DNA of 64,000 nucleotides, taken from Pezicula radicicola (Eukaryota > Ascomycota > Leotiomycetes > Helotiales > Dermateaceae). The notes beneath the pieces are model-generated. The model was given only the letters and a program-made list of their open reading frames with translations, was not told the origin of the DNA and searched no databases. Each line of letters opens with the position of its first letter. Position 1 is the first letter of the stretch. Position numbers and translations under genes: made by a program. Shown in pieces: positions 46,237-58,888 of this stretch. The DNA is taken from assembly GCA_003008705.1 (NCBI GenBank), contig PDUO01000028.1:627214-691213 (forward strand). The letters are read 5' to 3'.

Positions 46237-49200
46237 ATGACTGAAATCAAGACCAATGGCAACGGTGTCAAGGGGCATCCAAATGGCACTGTGCCCGTCT
46301 TGAACGGCCCAACTTCATATGCTGCAAAGCACAACCTGGCAGACCACTTCATTGGAGGCAACAAGCTGGAAAATGCGGCAGCAGGACCCGTTAAGGATTT
46401 TGTGGCCGCACACGATGGTCACACCGTCATCACCAACGTACGTAGAGCGTTTTTTAATCCTCAATCTTGAGCTGGCATGAGCTGACACCCGCCAGGTACT
46501 GATTGCCAACAACGGTATCGCAGCCGTCAAGGAGATCCGATCAGTACGGAAATGGGCGTACGAGACTTTCGGCGACGAAAGAGCCATTCAGTTCACAGTT
46601 ATGGCCACGCCCGAAGATTTGGCAGCCAATGCAGATTATATTCGGATGGCAGATCAGTACGTTGAGGTTCCGGGTGGAACCAATAACAATAATTACGCCA
46701 ACGTAGAGTTGATTGTAGATGTGGCCGAGCGAATGGGTGTGCATGCAGTTTGGGCTGGATGGTAGGTGGTCTGTAACATCTGGGAAAGAACAAGGCTGAC
46801 ATCTTTTAGGGGACATGCCTCAGAAAACCCTAAATTGCCCGAATCTCTAGCTGCTTCACCAAAGAAGATCATCTTCATTGGTCCTCCCGGTTCTGCCATG
46901 CGATCTCTCGGTGACAAGATTTCTTCTACCATCGTTGCACAACACGCAAAAGTCCCCTGTATACCTTGGTCTGGAACCGGCGTCGATACTGTAAAGATTG
47001 ACGACGATAACTTGGTGACTGTTGATGATGATATCTATATGAAGGGTTGCGTGCAGTCATGGCAGGAGGGTCTTAAGGCTGCGCAGAAGATTGGCTTTCC
47101 GGTCATGATCAAGGCCTCTGAAGGTGGTGGTGGAAAGGGTATCCGAAAGGCGGATTCGGAGCAAGGATTTGAGGCACTCTACAAAGCCGCTGCGAGCGAG
47201 ATCCCCGGATCACCTATTTTCATAATGAAGCTCGCAGGCAATGCCCGTCATTTGGAAGTCCAATTGCTTGCAGATGAGTACGGAAACAACATTTCGCTGT
47301 TTGGCAGAGATTGTTCCGTTCAGAGAAGACATCAAAAGATTATCGAGGAAGCCCCTGTCACAATCGCCAAGCCAGCGACTTTCCAAGCAATGGAGAAAGC
47401 AGCTGTTCGTCTTGGTCGTCTTGTCGGATATGTTTCCGCTGGTACTGTCGAGTACCTGTACTCGCATTCTGACGATAAGTTCTACTTCTTGGAACTCAAC
47501 CCCAGATTGCAAGTCGAGCATCCAACCACGGAAATGGTCAGTGGTGTCAACTTACCTGCTGCACAACTTCAAATTGCAATGGGTCTTCCACTGCACAGAA
47601 TCCGCGACATCAGATTACTCTACGGAGCTGACACGAACACTGCTACTGAGATTGACTTCGACTTCTCGAAGGAAAACAGCTCGCAAACACAACGCCGACC
47701 GACCCCCAAAGGTCACACCACTGCATGCCGCATCACTTCGGAAGATCCTGGAGAGGGTTTCAAACCATCGAATGGTATGATGCATGAGTTGAATTTTAGG
47801 AGTAGTTCCAATGTCTGGGGTTACTTCTCTGTTGGTACACAGGGTGGTATTCACAGTTTCTCCGACAGTCAATTTGGTCACATCTTCGCTTACGGAGAGA
47901 ACCGATCCGCTTCCCGGAAACACATGGTTGTCGCTTTGAAAGAATTGAGCATTCGTGGTGATTTCAGAACCACCGTCGAATACTTGATCAAGCTTCTAGA
48001 GACACCAGCTTTTGAGGACAACACCATTACTACCGGATGGCTGGATGAACTCATCTCAAATAAGTTGACTGCAGAACGCCCGGATCCCATGCTTGCTGTC
48101 GTTTGTGGAGCTACCACCAAAGCCCACATCGCCAGTGAGGAATGCATCGCGGAATACCGAAAAGGTTTGGAGAAGGGCCAGGTGCCTGCCAAGGACATTT
48201 TGAAGACTGTCTTCTCCATTGATTTCATCTATGATGGACACCGATACAAGTTCACAGCTACTCGGTCAAGTCTAGAGAGCTACCACTTGTTCATCAACGG
48301 CTCAAAATGCTCTGTAGGCGTTCGTGCTCTGAGTGATGGAGGTCTCCTCATTCTGCTTAGCGGACGTAGTCACAGCGTTTACTGGAAGGAAGAAGTCGGT
48401 GCCACCAGATTGAGCGTTGACAGCAAGACCTGCCTGCTCGAGCAAGAAAATGACCCTACTCAACTTCGAACACCTAGTCCTGGAAAGCTGGTCAAATTCA
48501 CTGTTGATAATGGAGAGCATATCAAGGCCGGCCAGGCATACGCCGAAGTTGAAGTCATGAAGATGTACATGCCTCTTCTCGCCGCAGAAGATGGTATCGT
48601 CAACCTTGTGAAGCAGCCAGGAGCCACCCTAGAAGCTGGTGATATTCTTGGTATACTTGCTCTGGATGACCCATCCCGAGTCAAGCATGCCCAGCCTTTC
48701 CTTGGAAAGCTTCCAGATCTCGGACCACCACAAATTGTCGGAACAAAGCCTGCTCAGCGATTCGTTCAACTCTACAACATTCTCGCGAACATCCTCGGCG
48801 GGTTTGACAACCAAGTCATCATGTCATCAACTCTTCAGGGCCTTATTGAAGTCCTTCGTGACCCAGAGCTACCATATAGCGAATGGAACGCGCAATTCTC
48901 TGCTCTGCACGCCAGAATGCCACAGAAGCTTGACGCTCAATTTACCCAGATTGTCGAACGTGCCAAGGCCCGAAAGGGCGAATTCCCAGCCAAGAACCTT
49001 TCCAAAGCACTCCAGAAGTTCTTCAGCGATAGCGTTGACCCAAGCGATGTCGATATTTTGAAGGCTGCTCTTGCACCACTTCTTGAGGTCTTAGAAAAAT
49101 ATGCTCAAGGTCAGAAGGTACACGAGTTTGACGTCTTTACGGGTCTGCTGGAGCTTTACGCTTCAGTTGAGAGACTGTTCTCTGGCCGTACCAATCGTGA

Positions 49201-52200
49201 CGAAGAAGTTATCTTAAAGCTCAGAGATGAGAACAAGGATGACATCAACCAGGTCATTAGCAAGGTCCTCTCTCACAGCAAAGTTGGTGCGAAGAACAAC
49301 CTGGTCCTCGCGATTCTGGACGAGTACAAGCCAAACAAGCCAAATGTTGGCAACATTTCCCAGTACTTCAAGCCCGCACTGCGAAAACTTACGGAATTAG
49401 AGTCCCGTCAGACTGCCAAGGTTGCTTTGAAGGCCAGAGAAATCCTCATTCAATGCGCTCTACCATCTATGGAGGAGCGATCGGCCCAGATGGAACACAT
49501 TCTTCGGTCTTCGGTTGTAGAGTCGAGATATGGTGAAACTGGATGGGAGCACCGAGAGCCCGATATTGAAATCCTCAAGGAGGTCGTCGACTCCAAGTAT
49601 ACTGTCTTTGACGTTTTGCCCGTCTTCTTCGGCCATCAAGATCCTTGGGTGTCTCTCGCAGCTCTGGAAGTGTACATTCGTCGTGCTTATAGGGCGTACT
49701 CTCTCAAGAAGATCGAGTATCACAATGAGGCTGATGTATCACCTTTCATCGTCTCATGGGATTTTGTACTACGCAAAGTCGGTGCGTCGGAATTTGGCAT
49801 GCCAGTCCAATCTTCAGCTCCATCTACTCCAGCCACCCCATCCTACGAGAGCGGCAATCCATTCAACCGTGTTAGCTCCATCAGCGACATGTCTTACCTC
49901 GTCAACAAGACTGATCATGAGCCAACGCGTAAGGGTGTTATTGTCCCAGTGCAATATCTTGACGAGGCCGAGGAATACCTCGCACGTGCCCTTGAAGTCT
50001 TCCCAATCGTGGGTAGCAAGAAGAAGACTCTTGCCAATGGCTTGATCCCAGACCTTGGGGGGAAGCGGAAGGCGGCGGTCCCTAGGCTAGAAAGCGAGGA
50101 TGAACTCTCAGCTGTTTGCAACGTTGCCGTGCGTGATGCTGAGTCCCTCGATGACAATGACACTGTTGCCCGAGTCAGTAGCATTATCAAGCAGTACAAA
50201 GATGAATTCCTCAGCAGACGTATTCGACGTGTCACATTCATTTGTGGACACAAAGATGGTTCTTACCCAGGCTACTACACTTTCCGTGGTCCCCATTACG
50301 AGGAGGACCAGAGTATCCGCCACATTGAACCGGCCTTGGCTTTCCAACTTGAATTGGGGAGACTTTCAAAATTCCACATCAAGCCAGTCTTCACAGAGAA
50401 CCGCAACATCCATGTATACCAGGCTGTTGGCAAGGAAGTCGAGAGCGATAGGCGTTACTTCGTTCGCGCAGTGGTCAGACCTGGCAGACTACGTGATGAG
50501 ATTCCAACAGCTGAGTATTTGATCTCCGAGTCTGATCGTCTGATGAACGATATTTTGGATGCTTTGGAGATTGTTGGCAACAACAATTCTGATCTCAACC
50601 ACATTTTCATCAACTTCTCGCCTGTCTTCCCGCTTGAGCCTCCAGCAGTTGAAGAGGCCCTCGGTCAATTCTTGGATCGCTTTGGTCGTCGTCTCTGGCG
50701 CCTCCGTGTCACCGGTGCTGAAATCCGTATCGTTTGCACTGATCCTACAACCGGTCACTCTTATCCTCTTCGTGTCATCATCACCAACACCTCTGGATAT
50801 GTCATCAACGTTGAGATGTACGCTGAGCGCAAATCTGAGAAGGGTGGAGACTGGGTCTTCCAGAGTATTGGAGGCAACACAAAGATTGGGTCCATGCACC
50901 TCCGACCGGTTACTACGCCATATCCAACCAAGGAATGGCTTCAACCAAAGCGTTACAAGGCTCATATCATGGGTACCACATACGTCTACGACTTCCCAGA
51001 ACTCTTCAGACAATCAATTCAAAATAGCTGGACTAAGGCTGTTAGCAAGCACCCAGCCTTGGCGGAGAAACAACCGCAGACCGGAAAGTGCATTGAGTAC
51101 AGCGAACTTGTTCTTGACGACCAGGATAACCTTGCCGAAGTTCTGCGTGATCCAGGTACTAACACCCACGGTATGGTCGGATGGATTGTTACTGCGAAGA
51201 CTCCTGAGTATCCTCGCGGCCGTAGATTCATTATTATTGCCAACGACATCACATTTAAAATTGGTAGCTTTGGGCCTAAGGAAGACCAGTTCTTCCACAA
51301 ATGCACGGAACTTGCACGAAAGTTGGGCATTCCCCGTATCTACCTGTCTGCTAACTCTGGTGCTCGTATCGGCATGGCTGAAGAGTTGATCCCCCATTTC
51401 AACGTTGCATGGAATGATCCCGAGAAACCTGAGAAGGGATTCAAATATCTCTATCTTACCCAAGAGGCGAAGGAACGATTCGAAGATGGAAAGACAAAAG
51501 ACGTCATCACCGAACCAATCACTGAGGACGGCGAGACTCGGCATAAGATCGTTACCATCGTTGGTGTTGAGGATGGTCTTGGTGTTGAATGTTTGAAGGG
51601 CTCTGGTTTGATAGCCGGAGCTACCAGCAAGGCGTATGAGGATATTTTCACCATCACCTTGGTGACATGTCGATCAGTTGGTATGCATTTCTCTTCATTG
51701 TTTCTGGTTCAGAGCTAACTTTCACAGGTATTGGTGCATACTTGGTTCGTCTGGGTCAGCGTACTGTCCAAGTCGAGGGTATGCCAATCATCTTGACCGG
51801 TGCTCCTGCGCTCAACAAGCTTCTCGGCCGTGAGGTTTACACATCCAACTTGCAACTTGGTGGTACCCAGATCATGCACAACAATGGTGTCTCGCACATG
51901 ATTGCTGAGGATGATTTCCACGGTGTCGCAACAATTGTCGAATGGATGGCTTATATCCCAGACATGAAGGGCAACCCACTGCCAATTGCGCCATCCCTTG
52001 ATACTTGGGACCGTGATGTCATCTACTCTCCACCACCGAAGCAAGCATACGATGTTCGATGGCTGATTGGAGGCAAGCAAGATGATGAGGGCTTCATGCC
52101 AGGTCTCTTCGACAAGGACTCTTTCGTTGAGACTCTCAGCGGATGGGCAAAGACCGTCGTCGTAGGTCGTGCTCGCCTTGGTGGTATTCCAATGGGTGTC

Positions 52201-53289
52201 ATTGGTGTTGAAACTCGATCCGTTGAGAACACCAAGCCCGCCGATCCTGCTAACCCTGACTCTCAGCAGCAGGTCACGAACGAGGCCGGCGGTGTCTGGT
52301 ATCCCAACTCAGCCTTCAAGACTGCTCAAGCAATCAAGGATTTCAACAATGGTGAGCAACTGCCATTGATGATCTTGGCCAACTGGAGAGGTTTCTCTGG
52401 TGGACAACAGGACATGTACAACGAGGTTCTGAAATATGGATCTTACATTGTTGATGCTCTTGTCAAGTATGAGCAGCCAGTCTTTGTCTACATCCCACCC
52501 TTCGGCGAATTGCGTGGAGGATCATGGGTAAGTCTCCCACATCTTTTCAATATCTTCATTAGCTAACACTTGCAGGTCGTTGTTGATCCAACCATCAACC
52601 CAGAGTTCATGGAAATGTACGCTGATCAGGATGCTCGTGGAGGTATTCTCGAACCTGAGGGAATTGTCAACATCAAGTTCCGTCGCGACAAACAACTCGA
52701 GACTATGGCTCGTCTGGATCCGGAGTACGGCGCTCTTCGCAAGCAAGCCACGGACACTACTCTCAGTCAAGATGTCTTAACCGAAGTCAAGGTCAAGATG
52801 ACTGCACGTGAGAAGCTCTTGTTGCCAGTGTACATGCAAGTCTCCTTGCAATTCGCCGATCTTCACGACAGAGCTGGACGAATGAAGGCAAAGGACGTCA
52901 TTCGAGCTGAGCTCAAGTGGACAGAAGCTAGACGTTTCTTCTACTGGAGAGTTCGCCGTCGTTTGAATGAGGAGTACATCATGAAGAGAATGTTCAACGC
53001 CTCCAAGAACCCTCTCACGTCTCGGGCACGCAACATGGAGACTCTAGCGGCTTGGTCTGGCATTACAGACTTCGCTAATGCTGACCGCGAAGTCGCTCAG
53101 TGGTACGAGAAGAGCAAGAAGCTTATTCATGAGAAGATTGAGGTGATGAAGGCGGAGGGAGTTGCTTTCGATGTTGCTGCTCTGTTGCGTAGTAATGGTA
53201 AGGGTGGGTTGAAGGGTGTGCAGCAAGTATTGAGCATGCTACCTGCTGATGAGAGAGAGGAGGCTCTTAAGTTCTTGAGCTCTACATAG
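46237..53289 (+). CDS. ACC1: Acetyl-CoA carboxylase, multidomain cytosolic
   Basis: Five exons: 46237-46437, 46496-46761, 46810-51680, 51728-52527, 52576-53289 (2283 residues, the normal fungal length). It makes malonyl-CoA, the committed precursor for fatty acids and polyketides. The biotin carboxylase domain begins at [16 protein letters not shown], with the ATP-grasp loop [11 protein letters not shown] near residue 260 and [10 protein letters not shown]. The biotin carboxyl carrier domain has EVMKMYMPL with biotinylated Lys740. A long central regulatory region follows, then the carboxyltransferase domain with [28 protein letters not shown] and [13 protein letters not shown]. It ends [13 protein letters not shown]. 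The 4.9-kb third exon holds most of the protein, and the last two introns (47 and 48 nt) lie within the carboxyltransferase part. No frameshift or missing motif. Confidence 0.98.
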
Positions 53290-55220
53290 ATATGGTTTCG
53301 GGGTTATTTTACATTATTGGGTTGAGAACGGAAGGGAGGCGTGTATTGATTCTTTTGCTTGTACATCATTTGGGCATTGATTTCCTGTACATTGGTGTGG
53401 TATTTCTGTCGGTGCTCTTGGCACGATAGAAGGATGGCGTCTGCTCTTTGCGTTGCTTTGCTTATTGCTAGAGTTAAGGGATTCAACATAGATAAATTCA
53501 CTTGATTTTGTTCATAAGCTCTTGATGGTACTGCTTGCTGTGTGAAATAGTTCGACTAGGATCGAGAAGTGCTATGCTACCAGTGGTGTAGTGCTTTAAC
53601 AAGGGAAAACCTTCAAATCTGCCGGTACAGCTGTTTGCTGCCTGCAGTTCCTGCTCTATACCGATATTGTCTATCTCCTCTGCACGAAGTAACATCTTAC
53701 TATCTTGTCTGTGACTTGACTTGTTGTGTCTAAGAGAGAAATATTGATGATCCGTCTTGGTCTTCGGGTTTCTTTACTGTGTAGGTGGGTATGTCTACTT
53801 GTCTTTCTATTGCCATTCTTCCGTCGATAATTTTAATTGTACATTTATTAATTTTTAAAAGGGGTTAAGGTTGAGATCTTTTTTATAAAGTATTTACTCT
53901 TATTACTCTCTTTTTCAGCTTTTAAGTTAGGAAAGTGTTAATTGTTGTATCTGTTATGTAGGAATTTTGTAAAGTTTTGACGGATAGCTTCTAGTTTCTT
54001 TATCACTGGGGCTATGAACTTGATTCTCCTTGGTCTTCTGAGATAAGATTGGTGTTCTTTGGTTTTCTTTTCGTTTTTTCATTAGTGAGGATTTCTAGTT
54101 TGCAAACTGACCTTAAGTCGTAAGATATAGTTTACTATTAGTTTGTGTTTGCTAATAGCAATGAGTTTCAGAAATGACTTCGAAATATTCGGTAAGAGTT
54201 TCCATCTTCAAGGAAGAGATTGTAGGTTGCATTCGAAGAAATCCTTCATGCCTCCCAGGCTGTACAAAACTTCCCTTGGAGAAATCAATTCTCTTTCAGG
54301 AAGCTTGTGTCTCGATGGGGACTATCGGCTCCAGTATTGGTGGCAAATAGTGGCATCGGCCCAGGAAGTCCGCTTCTCATTACGAGTCTTCTCCAACCTC
54401 ATTCAAGCCAAAGTCTGCATCAAGCCTTAATCCAATTTCCCCCTCCCATGCATCCCATGCATTTCTCACGATACCTTTCCAAAGCGACTCCGAAGCCGAA
54501 TGACTTCCGTCCTAACTCTCCGATTTGAATCTTGCATCGTCTCCCATATATTAAAAAGTACCATGCGATCCGTCTCATCCCTACCCTTGCACACACATCC
54601 CCCCAGCGTCGATCCTCTTGGCTGGCGCATCGAAGTCACGTGTAGGTGTCACATCTGGGGGAATGGTTCACCCCATCTTCTTCAACGCTGAAGCTTTTCC
54701 TTTTTCGGGTATAATTGCCGTTATGCATATCTTAAGATCGGCGTCGATCAACCGTCTGACAGATTCAAAAGTACGTGGTAGTGGTTGTCTGATCTCATGT
54801 CATCCGGGCGCTTCCCCAACTCCAAGCGATGCACACCATATGCTGTGTCGTCAGCCATTTTATGCGAAGCGCTTTCCAAAACTCGTACTATATCATATTC
54901 GAGATGCCTCGGTTTCTGTATAGATTACTGCTTTCTCCTTCCATTATCCCTCTTATTAGAGAGTGGGTTTTGACTCGTTCTTACTCGCCCTACAGTTTTG
55001 CAATGTCGAAGTTTTTCTTCTGCTAACACTTTTTAACACTTTTTGAGCTAGTCTCACCACATTCTTTTTCTTCGACACACTCATTTGATATTCTTTTCCC
55101 AATACATATGACTTCGACAGTCTTAGCTCATTATATTCAAATCCTTAACGCTTCTAGTACATTCTATTTTACCTGTTGTTTTTGGTCGAGGAGGAAATAT
55201 AAGGAGATAACTACTAGTGG
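53290..55220. other. Intergenic, no gene supported
   Basis: 3' flank of the carboxylase gene, with T-rich stretches around 53830-53930, and upstream region of the low-complexity membrane protein gene. Small frames at 54143-55026 are T-rich, have no homology and do not splice into a gene. Confidence 0.45.
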
Positions 55221-56795
55221 ATGTCGCTATCGGTAACGGCTATTGGAAGCGATGGAGGTCTCATCCAAACCTCCGACTTAATCTTCACGACTACGACTCC
55301 GACTTCATCAAGTCCAGTCTCAACGATCACCACTAACCAATTCGTTGCTTTTCCACCGCCACCACCGCCGCCATTCACACAATCAAATGGACCTAACATA
55401 ACTATATCCGGAATCATCGTCCCAGCACCTACATTTCCCTTCCCAACACCATCACCACCACCAAATACAACCACAGCATCATTCACAACATTCATCATAG
55501 TCAGCACTCCAAGTCCAACAACAATACTATCAACAACCACATCCATAATTCCAACAATCCTCCCACCAACCCAAACACCCGCCTCAGCCGCCGATTCAGC
55601 AACCCAAACTTCACTGATCCGAACCCAAATCTTAACAAGTAGCATCCTAGGCGGTCTAATAATCTTGATCCTACTTCTCCTCTTCCTCCTCCTATACATT
55701 CGAAAACGAAGATCCTCGCGAGATCTAGATTCACCACCTCTTACTTCTCTAGCAGCAACTGGTCCTGGTGCACGCTATAGAAGACATCCATCAGGTTTAT
55801 CTTCAAATCCACTTCCGTATACTCGGACTCAAAATCAAGATGAGGAGAGAGATCAAGATCAACGTCGAGAAACGAATTTGTCTATGGGTCCTATTGTTAG
55901 TTCTTCCCCGAGAGGACCTGGACCTGTATCACCTGGAACTGGAACTGGAACTGGATTATATGATACATCATGGTTAAATCGTGATCGAGATCTAAATTGG
56001 AATCAAAGCCAAAGCCAAAGCCAAAGCCAAAGCCAAAGCCGAAGCCAAAATCAACAGGATTTAAATTTTACAGAATCAGAACAAGAACAAGGAAGACCAG
56101 TAACTCCACTTTTACCCCAACGACCTGTTTTTTCTGAACCTTCTAGTCCTAGATCTCCATATGGACCTGGATATGCTTCTGCTTCTGCTTCTGCTTCTGG
56201 GTCTGGGTCTGGTTCTGGGTCTGAATTATTGGGAAAGAGACCACAAACAGGATTACAACCCGAAAGAGTCTTTAGATTCGCTAGTTTACCTACTATTCTT
56301 CATCAACCACCTACTCCCTCATCATCTAATACCGGTCCTGTACCACCTATCACTCCAGCTGATGAAAGAGGGAAGACGAATACTGCGATATCCTCGGGGA
56401 GATTAGGACCTCCTCTTGAAGAGATCTCTGGCCTTTATGAAGATCCTGTTACTGATCCTGATCCTGATTTGGAGGGTGATTTAGAAGGGGATACGAATAT
56501 TAATCAAGGTGGTCTTGGTGTTGAGATGAGAGATTTTGCGTTTGGTTCTGGTTCTGGAAATTCGGATGTACGTGAGGAGGCGCGGAGAGCTAGTGTTTCG
56601 ACTTTGGGATTTGAGTATTTGCAGGTTGGGCAGGGTGGACAGGGTGGACAGGGTGGACAGGGTGGGAGAGATGGTGATGGTGGGAGGGAGAGGGATGGTA
56701 TGCATGATACTAGGGCTAGTTCGGGGGTTTTTCCTGATGAAGATGAGGATGAAGAGGAGGATGATGACAAGAATGAGGGTGGTGGTAGGAAGTGA
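55221..56795 (+). CDS. Low-complexity single-pass membrane protein
   Basis: Single exon, 524 residues. The first about 130 residues are Ser/Thr/Pro-rich with a polyproline run (PPPPPPPF). A single transmembrane helix at residues about 138-162 (SILGGLIILILLLLFLLLYI) is followed by the basic stop RKRRSSR. The cytoplasmic part carries in-frame coding repeats: SQ dipeptides (56005-56045, AAGCCA units), SA and SG dipeptides (56176-56222), TG units, and GQG units (56632-56662). It ends in a strongly acidic stretch (DEDEDEEEDDD). There is no signal peptide and no known domain. The layout parallels the gene at 12365-13339. Expected function would be a wall or surface sensor or adhesion-type protein, but that is inference. 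Confidence 0.75.
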   Translation: MSLSVTAIGSDGGLIQTSDLIFTTTTPTSSSPVSTITTNQFVAFPPPPPPPFTQSNGPNITISGIIVPAPTFPFPTPSPPPNTTTASFTTFIIVSTPSPTTILSTTTSIIPTILPPTQTPASAADSATQTSLIRTQILTSSILGGLIILILLLLFLLLYIRKRRSSRDLDSPPLTSLAATGPGARYRRHPSGLSSNPLPYTRTQNQDEERDQDQRRETNLSMGPIVSSSPRGPGPVSPGTGTGTGLYDTSWLNRDRDLNWNQSQSQSQSQSQSRSQNQQDLNFTESEQEQGRPVTPLLPQRPVFSEPSSPRSPYGPGYASASASASGSGSGSGSELLGKRPQTGLQPERVFRFASLPTILHQPPTPSSSNTGPVPPITPADERGKTNTAISSGRLGPPLEEISGLYEDPVTDPDPDLEGDLEGDTNINQGGLGVEMRDFAFGSGSGNSDVREEARRASVSTLGFEYLQVGQGGQGGQGGQGGRDGDGGRERDGMHDTRASSGVFPDEDEDEEEDDDKNEGGGRK

Positions 56796-58888
56796 GGATT
56801 AAGGGGCTTGAGGAGGGGATGGGGAGTTTTAGTGAGTGGGAAAATGGAGGGATGTTGTAAATAGGTTTTTGAGATTGTAGATAGTCTGTTAGTCTCTTCT
56901 ACTCAATGCAGATTGAAGTCTTCTTTAAAAGCTATCGGGATTGTTGTTATTTGTCTGTCTGTGGGTTGAGTATAAGATTCCTTCTAACTTTTGTAGAATC
57001 TTAAAGCATTTGCTTGAAAATCATATCATATGCTTATGTTAGTGCTATGGATGTGCATACATCTAATAGTTCCTTTTATATTCCTCTAAATTATTAATAT
57101 CACAAGAGTAGCTTCTACTAAAAAGCTAAAAATTTAACTTCTTTAATATCTATAGGAAATCTACTTGGGTCCAGCTCAAAGGAAGAGTATTTAGGATATA
57201 GATAGTGATCTATATATCATAGTATAATAGGCAGGAATACAAAGGTACAAGATATATCTAGTGTCTACCCCATCAATCAATCAGAATTATTAGATTTTAA
57301 AAAAACGCCGATTTAAAATATATTTTATATATTTACAAAGGTGCTAGTATAAAATTTAAAAAGGCTTTAAAAAGACTCCAGGAATTTTCTTCTTAGTATC
57401 CTAGTAATAATCTCCCTCTCTATATATAATAAAGCTCTTAATATATTCTTTTTACAAATACCAATAGCGTCTCTCTTAATTAAAGTATAAATTTTAAATT
57501 TACTCGAAGTTTTTCGAGTATCTTTTTTTAGTTATAGAAGAGTATTATAGCTCATACTAGTCTAGTAAGATAAACACTTCCTTTGTGTTTAGTGTATATA
57601 GGGTTGTTTTATTTGTAATTACTTTATTATAGAGGTGTAGTAGGAGCTGATGATTTTAGGGCGGGTGGAGAAGGATTAGGATTTTTAAAGGAATCTTAGG
57701 AACGGGAATAGGATTCAGAAAGGGTTTTTTTTTTAGAATTAGAATCAGAATAGGGATAATGAATGGATACTAGAGAATACCATTTAGTTCTATTAGAATA
57801 TAGCTAAGAAGAGGTATAGATTATTAGGAATTCAACAAATCTAATCTAGTAGCTGTATATAGCATTAATATAGGATGTCAATACCGCTGGCTATGTTATA
57901 GCGAATACAACGAGTTACGTAGCAGGGATTTGTGAAAGCGGGAGAGAAGTAGTATATATATATTGACTACGGATATGAACGAGGGACTAACGTAGTCTTA
58001 AGAGGTGTTATTTTTAGGGTATATTCTGATTTCTCTGTGTTTATATTGACTATTAAATCTTTACTAAGAGTGTTTGAACTTTTGCTATGCTGTTAGTCAA
58101 CTGTGTAATATACTGTTATGTTCTCGGCTTGTTTTATACTCTTGATTTGTTTTTGTGATATAGATGAGTTTGGTTGTTGTGTATGAATTCAATTGGAGAG
58201 GATAGGTTAAAGAGGTGGATTGAATAGAACGGGTTGAGTAGAACGAGTTGAAGAGAATAAGCCAAAGAAGATAAGTAGCGCGAGCTAAAAAGAACAAGTT
58301 AACCACCTTAGTTAGATGTAACCTCTCGTAAGGACAGGCTTAAGAAAGCAAGTTAAGAATTAAGAGACTGGATATAAGAGTTACAAATATCTACGATCTG
58401 TAGTTTTCGAATATAGTATAACTAATACAATAACCTGCCTATTCAGATATCATAGCTGATACGATAATAAGCACACGGTACCTCCCAAATTGAATAGAGT
58501 AGCTGCACTAGGTGTAATACTCTAAGCACAACTGACCTTTGACCTATTACAAATCTCCTCGAACTCTTATTAAGCAAGTCTGGAATAAAAGAAAACAAAA
58601 TCTGCTAGTATAATTTCAACGTATATGTATTCCTGTCTCCTAGGTATATCCAAGCCCAAGCCTAAGCCCTAAACCAAGCCAAGCCAATCGAATCTATAAC
58701 CCTACTAGGGCACCTACCACCACTCATCTTCTCGCGTGAAGTTTCATATCATAAATTCATAGAGCGTTGCATTCCAATAAATCCCAACCACACCATCCAT
58801 CATATAGACATTATCCCAAACTCCACTCCATCACCAAAAAGAGCCCAAATTCCGAAATCGTTTCCCAAAAGAAAAAACCAAGACAAAT
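56796..58888. other. Intergenic with AT-rich, probably RIP-affected block
   Basis: From about 57060 to 58100 the sequence is strongly AT-rich and dense in TA dinucleotides, with no open frame worth naming, as expected of a degraded transposable element. Around 58195-58330 there is a loose repetition of gaat/aagag words (gaataga, gagtagaacgag, aagagaataag). The last 300 bp are the 3' flank of the zinc-finger gene. Confidence 0.5.

Noticed and set aside
49530..51544. Several 140- to 276-codon frames on both strands
   Set aside because: All lie inside the acetyl-CoA carboxylase reading frame and are by-products of its codon use.
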